In this document: positions 37,103 through 51,824 of the stretch, piece after piece
Layout of the letters: each line of letters starts with the position of its first letter
Position numbering within the stretch: the stretch's first letter is position 1
NCBI GenBank assembly: GCA_000711775.1
Contig: ARYC01000557.1
Location: 1 to 64,000 of the forward strand
Direction of reading: 5' to 3'
From: Oxytricha trifallax
Lineage: Eukaryota > Ciliophora > Spirotrichea > Sporadotrichida > Oxytrichidae
DNA: 64,000 bases
Notes under the pieces: model-generated
Seen by the model: the letters and a program-made list of their open reading frames with translations, nothing else
Told to the model about the DNA's origin: nothing
Database searches by the model: none
Translations under genes and position numbers: made by a program

Positions 37103-40100
37103 ATGGAGAAAGAAGAGTGTATATTTATTATGTATTGATATTTTTATCATTACAAAATATGACTTTAAACTTACAAAATTTTAATAATAAAATAATTAAT
37201 AAATTAATTAAGAGTGTTCAATATGTTTCTTTCAATACGATAAGCATCACAAGATCCCTCGTATCCTCAGATGCGGCCACACTTTCTGTCAGACATGCCT
37301 CGATGAAATCAAGTTACCCTCTAAACACTCCATCACTTGTCCTAATTGAATATTTTTTAATTATTTCAATGGTAAGATTATAGAATATTGTTACAGTTTT
37401 ATAATTTTACTAATTGTAGAGTGAAAACAGAGAATGTAATTTGTACAAAGAATCTACCAGAGAACGATGAGGTATTCAACCCACAAATGCTAAAAATTAA
37501 TATTATGTTAAAATTGATCAATTAATTCTTGAATTTTAAAAAATCAAAAGAGATATAAGTTGGGATTAATGCGTATGTAGCATAGAGCTCACTTTGTGAA
37601 CTTAAACTCACCCTATGAAAGTGCCAAGAGATTGATGAGAGAGTGCAGTTCACTTATGAACACTTCAGATCGATTTAATGAGTATCTAAACAAACTCCAA
37701 TCAAATAAGATAAATTTTAAGGCAATATTCTTAATAATAGTAGATAAAAATAGGTGCCTATCAAAGCAAAGATATAGAACAACTCTCTGAATTCATATAA
37801 CGTATTTATTGGTAAAAACTTTCACAATTGGACGAAAAAGCAGAGAATCAGCTACTCTCTAATTACGAATAGGAATACAACAAACTGGAAAGCATTTCTC
37901 AACTCCTGATTCAAATGATCACAGATTACAAAGATAAGCAGCAGCAGAAGCTCACAGATTCCCTCGTGCTCGAAAGAAACCAAATCAATATGCACATGAA
38001 ACAGATTGAGGGGCATCGGGGGCAAGTCAAGGACATCAAAAACGCCATTTAAGAGGAGGTGGAGGTTGAGTTAAAAGCCATCCAGGAGAACGAAAGCGAG
38101 TACCTCAGATTGCAGAAGGAATACTTCAGGAGGCTCTAGGAACAAGAAGAGGAGCAGTAACAGCAGTAGTAGTATGTTCAAGATTGCAATACTAACAGCG
38201 AATTCTTGGCTGTAACCAATAGCAACGGGGGTGTAAGTTCACCTCAAATAAATTATGTTATATGAATAAGTTCAAACAATTTGTGGTAATTATAAATGGT
38301 AAATAATATGTAAGTTGCATGAAAAGTCAGATAACTGGGTAAACTATGCATGAACTTCATGCCAAAACTTGTATATTGAATTATATATTATGAAGGTACT
38401 TGAGTTTTACAATTTTTTATTCAAAAATATTACTAAAAATGAATTACTTAGAATGATTTGATGAAGCCAGATAGTTGCATTAGTGGCATGAATGCTAGTT
38501 TGATGGCAGATTAGCATTAAAAGATAAAAATGTAAGAAGATATCTCTATAGCTTTATAAATCATTAAAACGTATTGATTTTATTTTATAAATAGCTCCAG
38601 ATTTTGGCATGATTGGCGGCGGAGTGGCTAGTTAAACAGATAAAATGAACATTAATATAATTGTGGGAGGTGTAGTCACCAACACAATCTCTCAATTAAA
38701 CAAGGATATTTTGTTGGACGTGGACTCTTCCGATTCCCTATCTTTAAAGTCAGATTCTGATCAGTCGTGCAACAATTTTATAAACATACCCTATTTAATC
38801 TTAGCTGTGTCATAAATTAGATGTTTCAATTATTTACCAAGTAATTTATTTTTTTCAATAAAACAATCAGAAACTGAGAAAGTAGCAGTAAGAAAACAAT
38901 CTTTGCATAAATAGCTCGAGCAATAGTAGCTTGGTATTTAGAGAACTGTAAAAAGTAGATGTTGGTGAAATTGAGTCTCTCGAACAAGAAGATAAAACTC
39001 GTGTAAACCAAGTTAGAAACTAATTCTACTCCATTAATCAGAAATTTAACTTTTATAGTGCATAAATTATTATTATTTTATTATTCCCATTCTTTAACAG
39101 GTAATCAATGATATTCTTGGAAGTTGTTTATCTATAAATTTATTTAATAAAATTCAGAAATTTGAACAATTACTGAAATTCAAATCAATCCAAAAAATCA
39201 ATCTCTGGCAAACAGAGTTAAACTTAGAACAAACCTACAACGTTTTCTCAACTTTCAAGATAAATGAGGTGCAGTAATCTTTTGAAGATGAAGTTCGTGA
39301 TTTTGAGGCTTAGCTTGACTTGAAAGACTACTATGACGTTTAAAGACCTCAAGTTGTTTATTTGAGCTATCAGAACAAGCAGTTGAAAGCTTAAATAAAA
39401 TTAATCTTTAGAAAATATACGATTTTTGTGAATATTAAATTGACCATCATTTCTTAATGGTTTGTTATAAACTATTTAAAGCTACTAAGATTGACATACT
39501 AAGCGACACTCACTTATAATCCTCTGTAAAGTTAATTAACCCTCAATTGAACCAAAAACTGAACCTTAGTTCTTGCAAGGCCATCCCTCACCCCTCAAAC
39601 ACCTCTTACTATATTATCGACCAGGACAGATTCTATCTGTTTGACAGCGTTAATGACATTTTAATATAGAAAAAGATTTGCAGTAGTTTGAAAAATACAA
39701 GCGGACATGCAATCACTCACACTGAGGGATTTATTTATTTAATTGGTGGATTTGATTTAAAGCTAAACAAAAGCTTGAAGCAATTCATAAAATGAGGGTT
39801 TTATACAAAAAATACTCAATTTCAAGTAGGATTAATTTTATAGATTCTGGAAAAAATAATTATAATGAATGTTCAAGATACAATATTATTACTGAGAGAT
39901 GGAGTTAATTGCAGCCTATGTTGTTTGATATTTCTGAAGCAGCTGCTTGCTCAATTAATGAATACCATAATTAATACTACAATATTTGTTTATTCTTGCT
40001 ATCAACTAGTTATTCGTATTTTTTGTATTACTATTATACCAAATTGTTGTGGCAGGAGGAGTGAACTCACAGCACCGACTCACTGATATAGTTCAAATTT

Positions 40101-40761
40101 ATAACATTAGAGAAAATAGCTGGAGATTATTTGAAATTTGCCTATCATCTCCTCGCAGATAAATTAGTATGATCAGCTCCCAGAAAGATCCATTTTATGC
40201 CAATTTTAGTAATATAAGGCATAATAGTAAATTTCATATACTCATTGATATTTTATAAACATCGAGTTATGATTATAGGTGGAAGAGAAAACATTTAAAA
40301 CATGAATGGAAGTAACAATAGTGGAAGCTCTTAATTCAACATTAATGACAGAGAATGCTAGGTAGTAGAGGAAATTGATTTCTTAAAAAGAAACATTGTT
40401 AATTTGGCTCCTTTGAAAGTCCCCAGGTCCAACACCTCTGCATTCTAAGTAAACGACAGTATTTTTTAATCTTTTCACACTTGACTGATTATGTTAAGTC
40501 CCCCTCCCTTAAAACTTTGAAAGTATCTATGTGTTTGGTGGCAGCAACACTACTTTGTAGCAATAATAGCAACTCCAATTCTAGTAGTAAAATCAGGGGG
40601 TGAATTAACAGTCTTCTCTAAACTCCATGATTGGTGAAAAGTACGTACTAAGAGAAAATAGATGGAGGGAGATTAAATCAGCGAATGATTCCTCATAGAA
40701 TAAATAGCAACAACTTTTCACTAATTAAGCAATTGGAGCTGCTTGCTTGCTATATGAGTGA
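37103..40761 (+). CDS. RING finger, coiled coil and kelch-repeat protein (probable E3 ligase)
   Basis: ATG 37103, TGA 40759-40761, at least ten MDSs. MDS1 supplies MEKEEC; pointer ATAT leads into CFFQYDKHHKIPRILRCGH, then TFCQTCLDEIKL. Pointer CTAATTG supplies the last cysteine pair (ITCPN-CRVKTEN), so the RING is assembled across MDS junctions. A long GC-richer coiled coil (about 37.8-38.2 kb) follows, then a second helical region and kelch-type blades (GFIYLIGGFD, VVAGGVNSQHRLTDIVQIYN, IIGGRENIQ, SIYVFGGSN). This is TRIM-like topology with kelch repeats for substrate binding; ubiquitin ligase activity is inferred. Confidence 0.85.
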
Positions 40762-41040
40762 ATGTGTGAAACGTAGAGGACTATTTGAAAATATTTCAGA
40801 GACAAAAAAGTGATAAAAAACCCAAAAAAATACCTTAAACTACTGTAAGAATAAAAGTTAGGAAAGAGCGAGTTTGATTAATCAAAGATTGATTAAGTTT
40901 AATTTCATAAATGCAAAAAAAATTTACTAAAAATTTTACGATTATTATTTCTATTACTTCACAAATGAAACCTTTTAAAATTTATGCTATTTATCAATCA
41001 GTAACCTCCTCACCGTCATATTCAGTCAAAAATTTCTCCA

Positions 41041-43228
41041 TCAAGTCTTTCTTAATTGCATTATTTAAATATTATAGTTTCGAGAAAAAGAAAGTCTTGC
41101 AAAAAACTATATCGATAATGTTTAAATCTAATGAGAAATAATTTCTTATGAAAAAAGTACTTCACTAAATTATTATAAATTTAATATAAAAGATTTTTAT
41201 AATAAATTTGCATCAAATTCATTCTCTTTGAGACTAACTCCAGCAGTCATTCTCTTCTTGACATCTTCACTCTTCATGTTCTTGTAGGCAACCTCTGATT
41301 TAGTCTTTATGAAACCGCAAAGAGTCTCGAATGAAGTGAAGAAAGAGACATTTTCAATGAGTAGATCGAATTTACGTGGGATTATATACATTGTCATGCC
41401 TTCATCTGCGATTCATTAATTTACATAAATACCTTTATAATGACATCAGATTTATGTTTATGAATCATAAGTAAGTCAATCATGGCAAATTCATTATTAA
41501 AATGTGCGATCAAGATGTTGTGTGGAATGTTTTTATCAATCAAATAATTGAAAACTACACCGGCTGTATGAGCTAGTGCTTCTTGTGCATCTTCTAATGA
41601 AGCTTCACTTTCACTTGTGATCTCTGGTGATAACACTAGAGCTTAAATCACTTAACTTATATGTTTTATGATTTTATAATCTAATTGGAAATACATTCTG
41701 ATTTATTTTGTTAAAGCTCTGACTGGCCATCCAAGAACTTCACCAAATCTTACGCCACAGCTGTACATGTTCACCTCATCTGCACTTCTATGCTTGAGAC
41801 TAGTTCTAAAGAACAGTCTTTTCTCAGCGTTTTCAATTGGGAATACAGTTTGACCTGTAGATTCTTGGAACATCTTATCGCCATATACAATGTGGAAGTG
41901 AAGGTTTTTTATCATATTTTAGATGACTTTAATTAAAATCTCTATAATGAATCTTAAAAATCCTTATAATTAAGATGAATTATGTACTTCAATAAAAACT
42001 GAAAATGGGATTTTAGAAACTTTCCGCTCCGGCCAATTTCTTAATTGCTTTGTGATTAAGCTATTTCAATACTCCTTTCTAAATTAGGAGCAATGGCTCC
42101 ACAGACAAATCGAAGTCAAAATTTGATAAAATCTCTATAATGAATCTAAAAACAATTTTCAACAAGAGTTTCAATCCCATACAAAGTATAATTAATTAGT
42201 TAATACATTTATCAAAAAGAAATAAATAAGGTTATTGGCTATAGAATCAGCACCCATGGAGTTATAACCGATTCTTAGATGTGGATTGCTTGTCAATTTG
42301 AAAATTTGAAGTAACAAAAGCAGTAGTTCATCTGAGAGAACTTGTGGGAGACCTTCTTCTGCAAAAAGCAAGAAAAGAGAGTGATTTTGACACAATGGAT
42401 ATTGATTCAATAACACTGGATGCTTAGATCCTTGAATATTTATTATTAAAATCTTATATATATACCTCCTAATTAATATTAAACACTACAAAACCAAGTT
42501 TCTTACGAAAACTTTTCGTTAAAGGGTATTAATGGTTAAAAATATCTAATAGTATATGATATGTAATAACCTTGGACTTCATCCTCTAAATCTTCTTCGA
42601 CATCATCTCCCTTGTTATCTGCCTGTGATTTGTCAATAATGTTTTCATTCTCAAGATCAACATAGAAGAGAAGTTGTTCCTCATTTTCCTTAAGAATATC
42701 AGTGTCTTTGCCACCTGCTCCTCCAGATTTGAATACGCAGAGAGCATCTTCAAGTGAGTCTTCGAATGGGTCTTTGCTGTCGTCTCCGCCTTCACCACCA
42801 CCGAATTCCACTTATGGGATATTGTCACCTGTGCCTGAAGCTACAAAGAATTATAAATGTAATTTTTTTGAACACTTTATAGATATGTCAAATAGAAATT
42901 ATACTATAGAATCGGTTGATGTCCTATAACAAAAGTTAAGTATATATATTCCTTGAAAAAAGAGATAATCTTAAAATTCTTCACCACGTTGATTATGTTT
43001 CAAATATCACTCCATAAATTTTATCAATAAACGAATCTTTCATATACTCCCATAACTTACCAATTTTTGATTGAAAAAGGCGACTAATTAGCCATCATCA
43101 AGAGTTTTCTGCACACTTGAATCAATGAATAGCTTTGTTGGTGCTTGAGATTTAGCTAATGAATTCCATTCTTTATCTAATTTAGCATCGAGCAAGCCAG
43201 CTGAGGAGTCTTATACGCTTTCTACCAT
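41041..43228 (-). CDS. Unknown protein, at least six MDSs
   Basis: Reverse strand, ATG 43228-43226. Segments in order: MVESVQDSSAGLLDAKLDKE; an acidic Gly-rich part (VEFGGGEGGDDSKDPFEDSL); then KHPVLLNQYPLCQNHSLFLL and PHLRIGYNSMGADSIANN. Next come LHFHIVYGDKMFQESTGQTV with VRFGEVLGWPVRAL, a helical AHTAGVVFNYLIDKNIPHNI, and MTMYIIPRKFDLLIENVSF. The ordered second half suggests a compact cytosolic enzyme or binding domain, but no family is recognised. The first in-frame TGA is at 41043-41041; the true end may be an earlier MDS boundary near 41.2 kb. Several antisense or shifted frames here are shadows. Confidence 0.72.
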
Positions 43229-43439
43229 TTTAAATTTTTAGATTTTATAATTCAGATCTTTTAATTTGATTTATGATGTTTCATATTTATCGATATTATT
43301 GGTTGGAGATTTCATTAAAAAGATTCTTTATTTGGCATATAAATGATACACAAGGTAGGGAGAATTATAAATGTTATATGTTTTCTTATTATAAAAATAC
43401 ATTATTTATAAATTGATAATGCCAATTTTATATAAATAG

Positions 43440-44937
43440 ATAGAGTCAAATTGAAGTGGTTGACATTTAAGATAGCATTGATGAAAACACCAATATAGCA
43501 AACTATTTCAGAAACCTCAATAAATTTCAAGCTTTTGATGAAAAGTAGAATGCCAATTACGTCTAAAATGCCATGGAATTAGCTTCAGACAGTGATATAA
43601 ACTCTAAAAAACAGAATCTCTTAAACATAAACCATCACCAACACCAAAACCCCTTCTCAAAATAGTTCTTCAATCAAGACTAACCCCATCAAAAAGATCA
43701 TAAACTGATTTATCTGAAGTAATTTAATCACCAAGACACACCTTAAGATAATAACAATATGATATTAGGAAGCATAATTATTCACTAAAATATACCATAA
43801 AACACACAAGCAAGTGTGAGTAAGGAGTTCAATAATTACTCATTGTTAAGTAGGGCAGAAAATTAAGCATAATTATTCCGCACTCCTCAGAATAAAATTG
43901 AGAGAAAAAACTACAATAATCACCAGGGATAATAAATATAAGAAGCACAGCAATAATAATAGCATCAAGTATATTAGAATTAGGACATTATTGGTGGTAA
44001 TTAACAGTATAATATACATATATGATAGTTTAATTATAAATTTGTTGATTAATATGTCTGTTTTTATAAAAAAGTATGAAGATGAGGATTTGGTTAAGAT
44101 GAACATGATAAACAGCTAAAAATACAAGGAAAAATATCAATTAAAGCCACAGCTATAAAATAACCATTTACAGAACCTATTTTACGCATTATTATTTGAT
44201 CTTTATTATTTCATTGTATAACTTATCTATAAAATTTTATAAATATTACGCTGATAGCTTTTACTCCAGAGATCAGAAGTAATCTCAATTAGGCCCAAAT
44301 AATAGGGATAATAATGATGTTGCAAGCAGTAGTGATTAAATGCGAAGTTATGATGGCAGGATATTGAGAATCACCAAGGATGGGAAGAGATAATTCGTAT
44401 ATAGTGATGGTAGAGCTGCAGATGCCGATTTTGTACTAAAAATAGAGTAATTTTTTATTCTCTAATTATTTATATACAAAATTATATCATACTATAAAAA
44501 ACAAATTTCTATGGGTCATAGATTGAACAGACTGGGTAGTGGGGTCAGAATGATTAATATTAAGGGGATAATTGTTACATCTATGAGGAAGATAATTATG
44601 GCATGAGTTCACAAGATAAATCAGAAAATATTGTTATCAAGGAAAGAACTGAGGTCGTAACAAATAAACTTAAAGAAATCACTGTGGTAATTTGTGTAAT
44701 TTTATTAGCAAACTTATGTAATATTCTTATAATTCTAATAATATATATATATGTGAATAGTTTATGTGTGGGTGTATATAAGTGAGGGAATATGAGGGCT
44801 CAGATATTGCAGCCAGTCCCTGGAGATAAAATGAAAATAATGATCCTAATGTATAATTATAGAAAAAATAACATAGACAGCAGAAAACTAAAATAAGTGA
44901 TGTGAAATAAGTTTCTTCTTATTGCTTGATATTTTGA
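43440..44937 (+). CDS. Unknown Asn/Gln/His-rich protein, start not resolved
   Basis: The frame enters at about 43440 (VVDIQDSIDENTNIANYFRN) without an in-frame ATG before the upstream TGA, so a first MDS is missing or not recognised. Further MDSs read YYADSFYSRDQKQSQLGPNN with GRILRITKDGKRQFVYSDGR, DNCYIYEEDNYGMSSQDKSE and EYEGSDIAASPWRQNENN. It ends at TGA 44935-44937. Low-complexity polar composition; no domain recognised. Confidence 0.6.
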
Positions 44938-45099
44938 TGTGTGTTTATCAATCTATATCTTTACATAATTTCAGATTATCGTATTTTGATTCTAATTAAC
45001 TTGATTAAGTCTATAAGGAAATAAGAAAACCTATAATATAATTTTTATAAATATTTATTGAGATTACCCTAATTTAATAATTAAATTATTTCAATTGTA

Positions 45100-45944
45100 A
45101 ACTTCTTGAGGGAATCTGATGCCAATTGCACATCTTAGCACTTCAAGCATGCCAATAACTCTGAATCCAAACTTGCCGCTCTACCTGTTTATAGCGACTT
45201 GAGTATATAGTGGAGCATAGCACAATTCCAAGAATAAGTAGTCGATGAGACTCACGTTATTGCTGATTATAATGTCTCCTCCTGAGATTGTATCTTTCAC
45301 TGACAATTCACCTTTTTCGTTCTTACTATATTATTTTTTGTGTTAATTGGGTTAAGATATCTTTGATATTTATTTTGCTATGAATATAGCAAAATATCAT
45401 AAAAACAAATAAAAGCTTTGAAAAGTCTTGGGAAAAAGGTTTTAAAAATATTTAACATCACATAAGCCCACCCGATTAATATTGAATTAAAATAATTCAT
45501 AAATCTTTGATTAAAGCTTACATGAAATCGAAATCTTTGTGATCTGGGTGGTAAGTAGCTCTTATGGTATTTACGCTAAACGCTGAGAGCATCATTTTCA
45601 CAGTGCAATAGTTAAACAAGCGCTCCAACATGCGAATCAATAATGGGATCACAATCTGAAGAAAGTAAAGTATTAATATCTTTTATGAGTTCATGAATAC
45701 AAATTGAGTTGATTAATAAACCATATTTTATTAAATTTTTCAAATATTATTAATTTGGCTTGTGGTAGGGATAAAACAATAATAATAATAGAAGATATAT
45801 TCGCAATTAGTCTATATTAGTACTTACAAAGTATTTTACAAAGTTTAGGAAGAGTAAAACAATCAGTAAAAGTAAGATAAAAGGCACTTTAATTACAAGC
45901 AAGATCAAACTTAACACAAATAATACTAAGAAATTCATAAATTA
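45100..45944 (-). CDS. LPCAT-like acyltransferase, block 2 (membrane and motif I part)
   Basis: Reverse block of three MDSs, bounded by pointer TAATTT (45944-45939) and pointer AAGAAGTT (45107-45100). It encodes a hydrophobic hairpin (MNFLVLFVLSLILLVIKVPF onwards). After IES 45668-45833 (pointer TACTTT) comes LERLFNYCTVKMMLSAFSVN. Next is the acyltransferase motif I region GGDIIISNNVSLIDYLFLEL and GMLEVLRCAIGIRFPQEV. Motif I has Asn where the usual catalytic His of HxxxxD stands (NNVSLID), so activity may differ. The first MDS lies at 58.3 kb (+) and the last at 28.6 kb (+). Confidence 0.82.
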
Positions 45945-46413
45945 AACCTAGAAAATATAAATGAGATTAATAAAACAATTAATTGTGATAAAAAACAATT
46001 ATTTTAAGATAAAAATATATTAATTTGAAGACATTTACAATATTTTTAAATAAAAATTTATGACTCTATCTATAACTATCTAAAAGAGAGATATTTAAGA
46101 ATGTTTGGTACTTAGATTTATTAGGAAAAAATTGATGAAAATATTATGAAAAAAGTTTGTTTGATTATAACTTACCACTATGTTCATATTCATTCATGAT
46201 TTTAAATTAAATTTATTTAAAGAATTTAATTTTATATAAACGGTTCTGTATAAATTTAGTTTTGAAATTCTCAAATTATGTCTAATAAAATGTCAAAGAA
46301 AAATTAAGTCAATATGATTTATAATTTCAAACTGTGTGGTACTAGAAAATAAGGATTAATTATAAAATCGAAATAAAAAATAAAAAAATAATATTATTTT
46401 TTTAATAGAGAAA
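45945..46413. other. AT-rich gap between divergent genes
   Basis: No MDS recognised; it lies between the reverse acyltransferase block and the forward gene at 46414. Confidence 0.55.
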
Positions 46414-49400
46414 ATGAAACCAATATTAAAACAGAGTTTGACAAATATCTACCCAGATGATAAACCTCCATTAAATGGAATTGGATCATTTTTATTTGAT
46501 ATTTAGTAGGAAATCGTATATTTGTTACCAATTTATCAATTTTTTTATATATAAATAATTGGATCACCATAGACTAATGGAAACAATAAAACGCAGGGTT
46601 AGCAGTTGCAATAAAACTAAAACCCGCTTTTTGCAATAATTTCACATAAAAAGAAAGCTGCAACTAGTAAGTTAAAGCCTGGAAAGTCATCTGTTCTGGC
46701 CAAAGATCGAGGCAAATCATTCAATAAAAGACATTAAATTTTAATATACTTACTATCTTACTTGAAATTTAATGAACTATTTTGATGTGGTTTATAACGA
46801 TAACATTTAATTTTTACTAATTTGGATTAATGCAAGACCCATGTCTCTCATTTGGGTGTCAGTGCACAGTGTGCAAATCACATCTGACTAAAATGCGGCA
46901 AGGTGGAGATATTAATGCGATTAAAGCTTTTCAAGATGAAGTTAATTTCAGAAACTTCGCAGCTCATCAGTAGTTAAATAGTGTCGATAGTCAAAATAAT
47001 CTAGCAGCTATGAATTTTAAACAATTGTTTTATATTAATTTAATGATAAAAACAGAAATACTTAAGATAATGGGGTTGAAATTTCAAAAATTGAATTTTA
47101 ATTTTATTAAGAACAGCTGTGAAAAAGAATAGTGGAAATCCTAGAGAAGAATATGGTATAAACAACAATTCCAGCAGTAAAAACTCAAAGTAAAAAACAG
47201 ATTTCATATCTACTTTATAAGCATAGCAACTGCAACACTTGAGATCTTCGAGTTTATACGCAACAGGAAATAATTAAGGGTCTTAGTAGAATTTAAACTA
47301 TAATTAAGTGCATTCGAGGAATGTCAGTAACGGTTCATCTACAAACAATCCTTGGAGCTTTATTATAATTATTTATTAAAATTTATATATGTGTGCAGAA
47401 CGGATGATTATCTAAATCATATTTTTAAATATCATAAAACATTCTAAATAAGAAACAATCCTTACTCAAGTTCAACTAATTAAGCAGGAGTTATTTTAGA
47501 TAAATAAATTTATCAAGTGACTTAGTAAGCTCAGAACACCCTGGGGTACAAGGGAGGGGACTTTTTCTCAAATGCTCAAGAAAATACTTTGGAAACTTCA
47601 GATGGAAGGATAAAGTTCGAAAAACAGAGTTTTCAGTGGTTAATTGAACATTTATTAGCACCTAATGAAAAAATATGTGGGTGTGAACTTTGGATGCCAG
47701 ATACATTAATAATATTAATTAATTTACAAAACTCCAATTAATTGATTTCATTGAAAGTAGTGATAGTACTCTTATAATTTTGTTATTTTTATATCTTAGC
47801 TTTAAAGTGCTCTAATATTTATTTTAAAAACACAGCTATCTTTGATCAAGGAAAATCAAAACTGATAGTAAAAAGCGACAAAGATGGGTTCCTAGTACGT
47901 TCCAAACCAATCGCAAATCTGCAAGATTTAAGGAGGACTTTCAGCATAATAGTAAGAGAGCGAAAGAAGGAACTGGATCCCTTCACTGACCCCAATAATC
48001 TCATAAATAGTATTGGGTAATTGCAATAAATGTCATAATTAGCCAATTCTAATAGCAATCAAAATTTAGCAACAAATGCTTCAAATGAGGAGAATAATGT
48101 TGCCTCACCCTCTAGTTTAATTAGTATATTCATAAATAATCATATCATTTTGATAATAATTATTGAATATATTGAGAGTTCTAGTAAGATGCAGTATAAA
48201 GATGCAATAATTATTAGATTTAAATCAGAATCGAAGGATGACAGTAATTAAGAGTACGTCAGAGTGCTATCTGACACTGAGTTTCTGAATGAGTTCAAAC
48301 GAAGAGCAAATGATTCAATATTTTATCATAATTAACAATGCACCTCCAATTTGTATTTCCAGTTAACTTTATTTGAGTTAATGATGGCTTTTGGAATACT
48401 ATAGATATGATATAAACCACTATAAAAAGTAAAATTGGTCTTGGAAAACCTTTCAATTTCACATTTAATTCTCCTTGCTATATTATTATAATTAATATCA
48501 GGTATTTTCAAAAATCACAAACATATATTTTCATGATTGATAAAATATCAATTTTAAATATTCTTCTATACTTAATAATAAAAGTTTTATATGAATCTAT
48601 GCTACAAAAAAGATCCAGTGACAGGGAACATAGTGCAGTCTTACGATGGAGACATAGATTTTGATTTTAAGTAATTCAACGGATCAGGCAGTGCTAGCTC
48701 TAACCCACAGTCTGATCATTCCTTAATGACTAATTCACCCACGGCTTATTGCTTGAAAGTTTGTCACAAAATTGGCTTTTATTTGCTCAAGATACATGAT
48801 TTGCATACATACATGATAAATATAACATTTTTGATTATGAAAATTAAAAGAAAAGGTATAATTTTTAATATATATATATATTAATTTTAATGCAGCTCCT
48901 GAGAATGAAGATAGAATTTTATCAAGATGAGTACGGACGTATTTTATTATAATGGAATTACTTAATTTATTATTAATAAAGATAAATGCTTAAAAAAATT
49001 TTAGTTTTGTTGTTATTTGGCTGTTCAATGCAAATGAGATATGGATAAGAACAATAAGAAAAGATAGCCTTCTCATGTAAGCAGCAGCTAAAAACGGCAT
49101 CAATATTCTAAATACAAAAGATGATGAAATTGGAGCTTCTATTTAAAATGATTAAGCGACTAAATCTAAGAAATAGAGTAATTCTGCTCTGTAAAATCAA
49201 GTATCACAGCTCACTCCATTAAATTTTAGAGTATATAATTTTTGAGTAAAATCTCGTTTATCATACTTTGATTGCTGAAATATATTTTACAACCATAGAA
49301 GCAGTCTAATAGTAATAAGAAATCAAAAGTAAGTTAGAAAGAAGAGCGAGATGTAGATAGAGCAGTTGATAAGGAACTAGCTGATTTAATGTTCCTGCAT

Positions 49401-51824
49401 AAAAACCAGAGAGGGACCCAGGTTAATTTAGAGTAATTGCGAAAATAGGTTCATAGCATCAAACTTAAGTCTCAGGTGTTTTAGCAATATCAAAATGAGC
49501 ACGATTCTCTCAAGCCTATTATAAGGATATAAACAAAAACCTTCAGAAAATTCTGGTTATGTGTTGATTCGAGCATATAATTTAAAACTAGCATACATTT
49601 TAGCAATATATTGGGTTAATCGCAAACTACAATTAATGGATAATAGTCACATAATCATCACGCTTTGACCTCACTGGCTAAGCAGCAATCAAGTATGTTG
49701 GCTTTAGAAGCCTAGAAAAATCCTAAACTTCACAGAGAATATTAAGTAAGAAAGAAAGTTGGGGATGTCATGGTCAATTACTATAATATTGTTGTTTCAA
49801 CTTTAATCTTGAAAAGTGATTTAGTAAAATATAAGTGTTAGCTTCTAAATCTATTTATCATATAATTTAAAGCTTATTGATTTAAGCAATAACATGAAAA
49901 GAGACGAGGCAAATGGACAGGGTTTGTTCTCATATGGCGAAAAACTTTAGCAATCAAGTAGAATTACATCAAATAGTAGAATCATAAATGGAGATTAGAT
50001 TTTAAATGCAGGTAATGATGCAGATTCTACTATCACAGACATATCAACTTAAAATGTTTATATATTTCAACAAAGTGCTACTATATAATCAAAAATAATT
50101 TATGTTTTAAATGCATTGGCAGAATTGAGACCGAAGTGTCCCTTAAGAATATAGGAATTGATCTAAAGAGAAGTGAAGGACGATAAAAATGGGTATGATA
50201 TATAAGGTAGAGCTCTGCCCTATCAAACTTTTGGAGAGAATCGAACAAGCATGAGCAGGGCGAAAAATGTTCAATCTGACAAGAAGCATATGACTTTGGC
50301 AAAGAAAAACATTCTAAATTTGCAATACACTTTTAGTTGGCTTGTTTTAACAATTTAATGTTAAATTATCATTCTAGAACTTAATTAAATTGTTCAATGG
50401 GTGAGTTTGAACACTTTAAAAGGATCTTTATTAAAATTTGCAATAAATGGGGCTTTTTAGTGGAAACCATGATTTTAATTCAAGTGCAGGAAACAGAAGT
50501 AAAAGTGGGATGGGAATAATGGATAACAAGGGATTTTATCACAGTTAACATGTGAATGTTAGGAATATTATGCAAAGTAAACTTCTTGAAAAAGGATCTT
50601 TAGAGATGCAATTTATAAAAAATAGCTTTAAATATATTTTATAGCAAAATGAAAATTTTTTCTTATAGACCAAAATGTTTTCGAATGCAATAAAATTAAA
50701 AATTAAACTTTTTTCTAATTTGGAATGGAGTAAAGCTAGATTAGTGGTAATGCAACAAACAATCAGAGATTTTTCTCACATCGAAGTATAAGCGGCATGC
50801 CTAATTAATCAATTTAGAACAATGAATTCATGAGTCCCTAAAAGCTGCCTCTTAGTCAAATTGTCAACACCCAATCTTAATTGATTTTTATTGATTTATA
50901 TTAATTAAAGACTATGTCAAATATTTTACAATCTAACTATGCATCTTCCACTCCATCAATCAGAGGCAATGCAAATATAGCATCAACTAAGGCGATGACC
51001 AGTGTCTATCAAAGCGCACAAAAATTGTAGCATAACTCTCAGACTCCAAATATCAAGAGCAAGCTCGTCAATAAAATGAATAGTGTTAGTGGTCTTATAA
51101 ATAATTGAAAACAAATCATATCCATCTAATTTAAAAACAATAATTGAAGCTATAATTATTTAATATGTAGTGGAAGTAATGGTGGAGGGAGTTATTGCCC
51201 TCCCATAAGACATTTTGACATGCCCTCTAATAACCCGTTTTATAATGGCACCATGCTCACAGAAGGACATATATTTGATAATGATGATATACCAGTCAAT
51301 AGTATTGTATAAATCCAAATAATTGTACTCAATTCATTTTGCATTAAACTTCTATTATCATTTTAACTGCCTTTAAATTTTATTTATTTAATACTGGAGT
51401 GATATTGAAACGTAACTTAGATTTCTCAATGATGACTAAAAAGCAATAGACTAAAATTAAGACTTTATTATAAGCCAGAGCCAATTACCTGAATCAGGCA
51501 GCCATAAAAATTCAATAAGATACTGCTGATGATAAAAATACACATAGATTATACGATGAAGATGGCAATATGCTAGATTTAAGCTGTTTTTATAATATTG
51601 ATATATACACTTTTATTATAAAAAATTCATATTTTCCATAATTTACTAAGTTAATCAAAAAAGTAGATTGATAAAAATATATAAAGATAAATAATAATTG
51701 AAATTATTTTTTTATTTGAAGCTATGATGAGTTGATTAGAAGAAGAGAAAAACAGAAAGAATTAAAGCAAATAACTAAAGAAAGAAAAGATCATTTCTTT
51801 AAGAATTAGCATGTCTTCGATTGA
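46414..51824 (+). CDS. Large unknown protein in many small MDSs
   Basis: ATG 46414, TGA 51822-51824. At least 17 coding segments of about 70-300 bp alternate with AT-rich IESs, all on the forward strand and apparently in order. Recognisable stretches: a Cys pattern CLSFGCQCTVCKSH; FQWLIEHLLAPNEKICGCEL; KLIVKSDKDGFLVRSKPIAN with LRRTFSIIVRERKKELDPFT; and VGSxx-free Ser/Asn/Gln-rich linkers. The end is basic and helical (ELIRRREKQKELKQITKERK). The many Ser/Asn-rich parts look disordered, and the central part looks folded. No family recognised. Exact junctions were not all resolved. Confidence 0.7.

Noticed and set aside
42586-42929. Additional open frames on both strands at 42.6-42.9 kb
   Set aside because: They are shadows of the acidic Gly-rich MDS of the reverse-strand gene, which alone continues in neighbouring MDSs.
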